Shown here piece after piece: positions 5,115-7,149 of a DNA stretch of 7,149 bases. This DNA is from Planctomycetaceae bacterium (lineage in GTDB: Bacteria > Planctomycetota > Planctomycetia > Pirellulales > Thermoguttaceae): assembly GCA_031274045.1 (NCBI GenBank), contig JAISQS010000676.1:1-7149 (forward strand), read 5' to 3'. A model generated the notes under the pieces. It saw only the letters and a list, made by a program, of their open reading frames with translations. It was not told where the DNA came from and searched no databases. Numbering within the stretch: position 1 is the stretch's first letter; each line of letters begins with the position of its first letter. A program made the position numbers and the translations under genes.

Positions 5115-6593
5115 CTAATTTAGATTTTTTTTCGGATGAAATTTTGCGTTAAAAATTTTCGGATCGGTATTGTCAACAATTTGACAATCCGCATGATTCG
5201 TTTCGGTACAATTTGGAATAGTACAAATTTTCTCTTTTGAGTTGGGCTGAGTGTTTATTGGTTGTGTTGTGGTTTTGTTATTTTGATTTGTGTTATGTGA
5301 AATTTTTTGTATGTTGATTATTTCTTGAAATCCTGCGGGCAAATTATCAGGTAGATTGGTGTTTTTTGGTTGAGGGGAGGTTGTCGGAATTGGTGCGGGT
5401 TGAGTGGATGCTGTTTCAATTTTGCTCGTATCGAGATTCAAATTTGCAGTGACGTATGGGCTTGTTTTATTCTGATTCGAGAATAGCGGCGCGAGTTCGC
5501 TGTTTTTGATTAGAGGCAAATTTTTTGCGGCGAGCTGAATCCAGTCAATTAATTTATGATACTCATTTGATTCGACATTGAACGGCGGCGCGTAACCCGA
5601 ATGAGGAACAACCAACATACTCAACAACCGGCTGCGCATCGGATAACTCATATCAATATGCGAAATACATTCGTTCAAATTGTATTGCGTATTCTTTGCA
5701 TTCGGCAACTGACCGCAAATAAAACGAAACTTTTTTGTACCGCCAAAAATGCCGTTTTGTTTAGCGTTGTCAATCCCATGACAATTAGACATCGCACAAT
5801 TTTTCACAATAATCGGCTGAACATGCAAGGCAAATTGATCGGCGAGATTTTTTGCCGTTTTAATTTGAATTGTATCTGATTTTGCGGTGTTCAATTTCGC
5901 GGTGTCCAAATTTGCTGTGGCGTTTATTATTTTGTCGTTATTTGCGGAGTTGATGCCGGTCGGTTTTTTGTCAATAGTGTTGGCAAGTTTCTTTTTGACC
6001 GCAATAATTCCATCTTTTATTACGTCTGCTGTAATGTTGTCCGCAGCAACCATACCCGCGTTCTCATATTCAACAATCGCTTCATGCAAAAAATTATTTG
6101 AGACGCACCATTGGGCAAAACGTATCAGCTCAATACTGTCTGTCGGATTGAATTGAGTCTTTCTGTATTGATAGATATCGTTCCTTGAATTACCGATAAA
6201 TTCGACGTTTTGTGCCGGAACTTTAACGCTGACGTTGCTCGTTTTGATGTCGTAAGTTTTACCGTCAAATTTCGCTTTGCCCTCAATAATATAGTTCGTT
6301 CGCAACAAGTAATATTTGATTTCGCCTTTGTTCATTACCATATTTTGCGGCGCAACTTCAATATTACCAACCAAAGATTTATTAAATTGTGAACCGTTTG
6401 GTAATTGTGAACCGTTTGGTTGTAGCGAAGATATTTCTTGTGATTGTGAATTTGGCGTATCGATTTTTTGTTGCGCGGGCGATTCTTGCGCGGGCAATTT
6501 TTGCACGCATACAAAAAATGCGAATGAGATGATGACAAAAATTGTAATCACAACACGCGAGAAAAATATGTCGTCGGTTTTTTGATAATTCAT
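5115..6593 (-). CDS. Exported planctomycete-type protein with Cx4CH cytochrome-like motif
   Basis: The exact function is unknown. The 492-residue product has a basic N-terminus and a hydrophobic segment at about residues 13-30, a signal anchor or signal peptide. A low-complexity linker (35-72, Gln/Ser/Asn/Pro) contains short DNA repeats. Residues about 74-135 look strand-rich, and 152-180 (SIELIRFAQWCVSNNFLHEA) resemble the helix-repeat segment seen in exported planctomycete proteins. After a second linker rich in Ala, Asn, Thr and Lys comes FALHVQPIIVKNCAMSNCHG: C266, C271 and H272 form a C-x4-C-H, a less common form of the c-type haem site. YPMRSRLL, VPHSGYAPP (His331 a possible second ligand) and EYHKLIDWI complete the module, as in planctomycete cytochrome-like domains. 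The tail (about 375-492) is low complexity with a late Cys cluster, CTIPNCTETNHADC. The ATG at 6593 lacks a Shine-Dalgarno sequence. Haem binding is inferred; the pair could instead bind metal or form a disulphide. Confidence 0.85.
   Translation of the reverse strand: MNYQKTDDIFFSRVVITIFVIISFAFFVCVQKLPAQESPAQQKIDTPNSQSQEISSLQPNGSQLPNGSQFNKSLVGNIEVAPQNMVMNKGEIKYYLLRTNYIIEGKAKFDGKTYDIKTSNVSVKVPAQNVEFIGNSRNDIYQYRKTQFNPTDSIELIRFAQWCVSNNFLHEAIVEYENAGMVAADNITADVIKDGIIAVKKKLANTIDKKPTGINSANNDKIINATANLDTAKLNTAKSDTIQIKTAKNLADQFALHVQPIIVKNCAMSNCHGIDNAKQNGIFGGTKKFRFICGQLPNAKNTQYNLNECISHIDMSYPMRSRLLSMLVVPHSGYAPPFNVESNEYHKLIDWIQLAAKNLPLIKNSELAPLFSNQNKTSPYVTANLNLDTSKIETASTQPAPIPTTSPQPKNTNLPDNLPAGFQEIINIQKISHNTNQNNKTTTQPINTQPNSKEKICTIPNCTETNHADCQIVDNTDPKIFNAKFHPKKNLN
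6385..6420 (-). repeat. Exact 18-base tandem repeat in the 492-residue gene
   Basis: AATTGTGAACCGTTTGGT occurs at 6385-6402 and immediately again at 6403-6420. In frame it encodes two copies of Pro-Asn-Gly-Ser-Gln-Leu/Phe in the linker after the membrane segment. It looks like a recent duplication in a disordered region. Confidence 0.85.
6471..6495 (-). repeat. Short repeat encoding Pro-Ala-Gln
   Basis: TTGCGCGGGC occurs at 6471-6480 and 6486-6495, 15 bases apart. In frame it gives PAQES-PAQQ at residues 34-42, just after the hydrophobic segment and near a possible signal peptidase site. Confidence 0.7.
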
Positions 6594-6766
6594 AAGAACA
6601 AATAAAAATGATTGGAGTGAGGTTTAATCAAACTGTTTAATATACGCAACAATTTTATGAGACGCTTTTATATTTTTATGTTGGCGCATCGACACGAAAC
6701 AATTGCTTATGGACACTATCAAATTCTTTCTAACACAGTCTACTTCTGCCTCAAACAGCCAGCACA
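6594..6766. other. Spacer between the Rpn-like and Cx4CH genes
   Basis: This 173-base AT-rich spacer must hold the promoter of the 492-residue gene unless that gene is read through from the Rpn-like gene. I see no convincing -35/-10 pair, no terminator after the Rpn-like stop and no RNA gene. Confidence 0.4.
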
Positions 6767-7149
6767 TCAGTTCAAAGCATTCTGAAAATCTTTGATCGAT
6801 TTGCAGGTTGCCGCAGTTCGCACTAACGACAATAACTTACCAGCATCTTGTTGTTCGCGTATTGCGTCGACTTTTTTGTGGATAGGTTTAGGGACACTCT
6901 TGAACCGCTCGTTAAGAATCGCGACGACAGCTTCTGCCCCAACCTTGGCTTCACCTTCGGCTTTGCCCTCGGCTTTACCTTCGGCTTTACCTTCGGCTTT
7001 GCCCTCGATTTTACCTTCTAACTTCTTTTCGTCAAAAATTGACATTATCATATCTTCTTTCTCCTTTCCTTTTAATACGGTACCTATTGTTTGATCGAGC
7101 AATTGCTCGTTCAGTTTTTTTCCACGCGATTTCAAAAATTTCTCAAACA
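6767..7149 (-). CDS. Rpn-family putative nuclease/transposase, C-terminal part (cut by window edge)
   Basis: The frame stays open to the right edge, beyond a TTG at 7135 that could pass for a start, so this is most likely the last 127 codons or so of a longer gene. The visible part has a helical segment with MIMSIFDEKK, then a run of EGKI/EGKA/EGEA units, then a conserved-looking tail: AVVAILNERFKSVPKPIHKKVDAI followed by LLSLVRTAATCKSIKDFQNAL. This ending is typical of Rpn (YhgA-like) proteins, which carry a PD-(D/E)XK nuclease domain at the N-terminus and have been linked to RecA-independent recombination; the same ending also occurs in other families whose function is unknown. The catalytic domain lies outside the window, so activity cannot be judged. 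It may represent a mobile or recently acquired gene. Confidence 0.75.
   Translation of the reverse strand, partial: FEKFLKSRGKKLNEQLLDQTIGTVLKGKEKEDMIMSIFDEKKLEGKIEGKAEGKAEGKAEGKAEGEAKVGAEAVVAILNERFKSVPKPIHKKVDAIREQQDAGKLLSLVRTAATCKSIKDFQNALN
6954..7018 (-). repeat. 12-base tandem repeats encoding EGKA
   Basis: About five copies of a 12-base unit (CCTTCGGCTTTA or CCCTCGGCTTTG on the plus strand) encode Glu-Gly-Lys-Ala/Ile repeats. Because 12 is a multiple of three, copy number can change without frameshift. This flexible charged linker is common near the C-terminus of Rpn-like proteins. Confidence 0.9.

Noticed and set aside
6954..7018. CRISPR-like short repeats
   Set aside because: The 12-base units are contiguous without spacers and are in frame within a coding region.
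6792..7094. Plus-strand 100-codon ORF with Ala-Leu-Pro-Ser repeats
   Set aside because: It is the antisense reading of the 12-base EGKA repeats in the Rpn-like gene.

Overview
The window carries six genes, all on the minus strand, so the order of transcription runs from high to low coordinates. They are: the C-terminal part of an Rpn-like (recombination-promoting nuclease / putative transposase) protein cut by the right edge; a 492-residue exported protein with a cytochrome-like Cx4CH motif; chorismate synthase (aroC); a 530-residue membrane-anchored protein of unknown function with an AsmA-like start; ribosomal protein S2 (rpsB); and a PduO-type cob(I)alamin adenosyltransferase. No rRNA, tRNA, CRISPR array or complete mobile element is visible.

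The likely source is a planctomycete, perhaps a low-to-moderate GC member of the Pirellulales. This is inferred from the exported Cx4CH protein, whose layout (one N-terminal anchor, a WCxxNxLxxEA-type helix, then a C-x4-CH-G module ending in a Y-x-x-L-x-x-W-I segment) resembles planctomycete proteins. The S2 sequence, frequent TTG or unclear starts and poor Shine-Dalgarno sequences fit but do not prove it.

Layout. 1-220: no supported gene. 221-757: adenosyltransferase. 758-926: spacer with a probable rpsB terminator. 927-1655: rpsB, with a strong hairpin just inside the reading frame and another just upstream. 1656-2177: a 522-base gene-poor stretch that should hold the rpsB promoter and leader, with operator-like repeats and two doubtful small ORFs. 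2178-3770: AsmA-like membrane protein with a Gly-rich repeat. 3876-5006: aroC. 5007-5114: spacer with a strong hairpin. 5115-6593: Cx4CH protein. 6594-6766: spacer with nothing recognised. 6767-7149: Rpn-like C-terminus with an EGKA repeat.

The genes are mostly housekeeping (translation, aromatic amino acid synthesis, B12 cofactor) mixed with two lineage-specific envelope proteins; no single pathway links them. The most unusual signal is compositional. In the 530-residue gene and aroC the coding strand starts rich in G and T and ends rich in A and C, so the plus strand alternates between keto-rich and amino-rich blocks although gene direction never changes. The other points of interest are the paired hairpins at the rpsB start, rpsB without tsf beside it, and the two uncharacterised envelope proteins. 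I see no convincing new defence or mobile system here.
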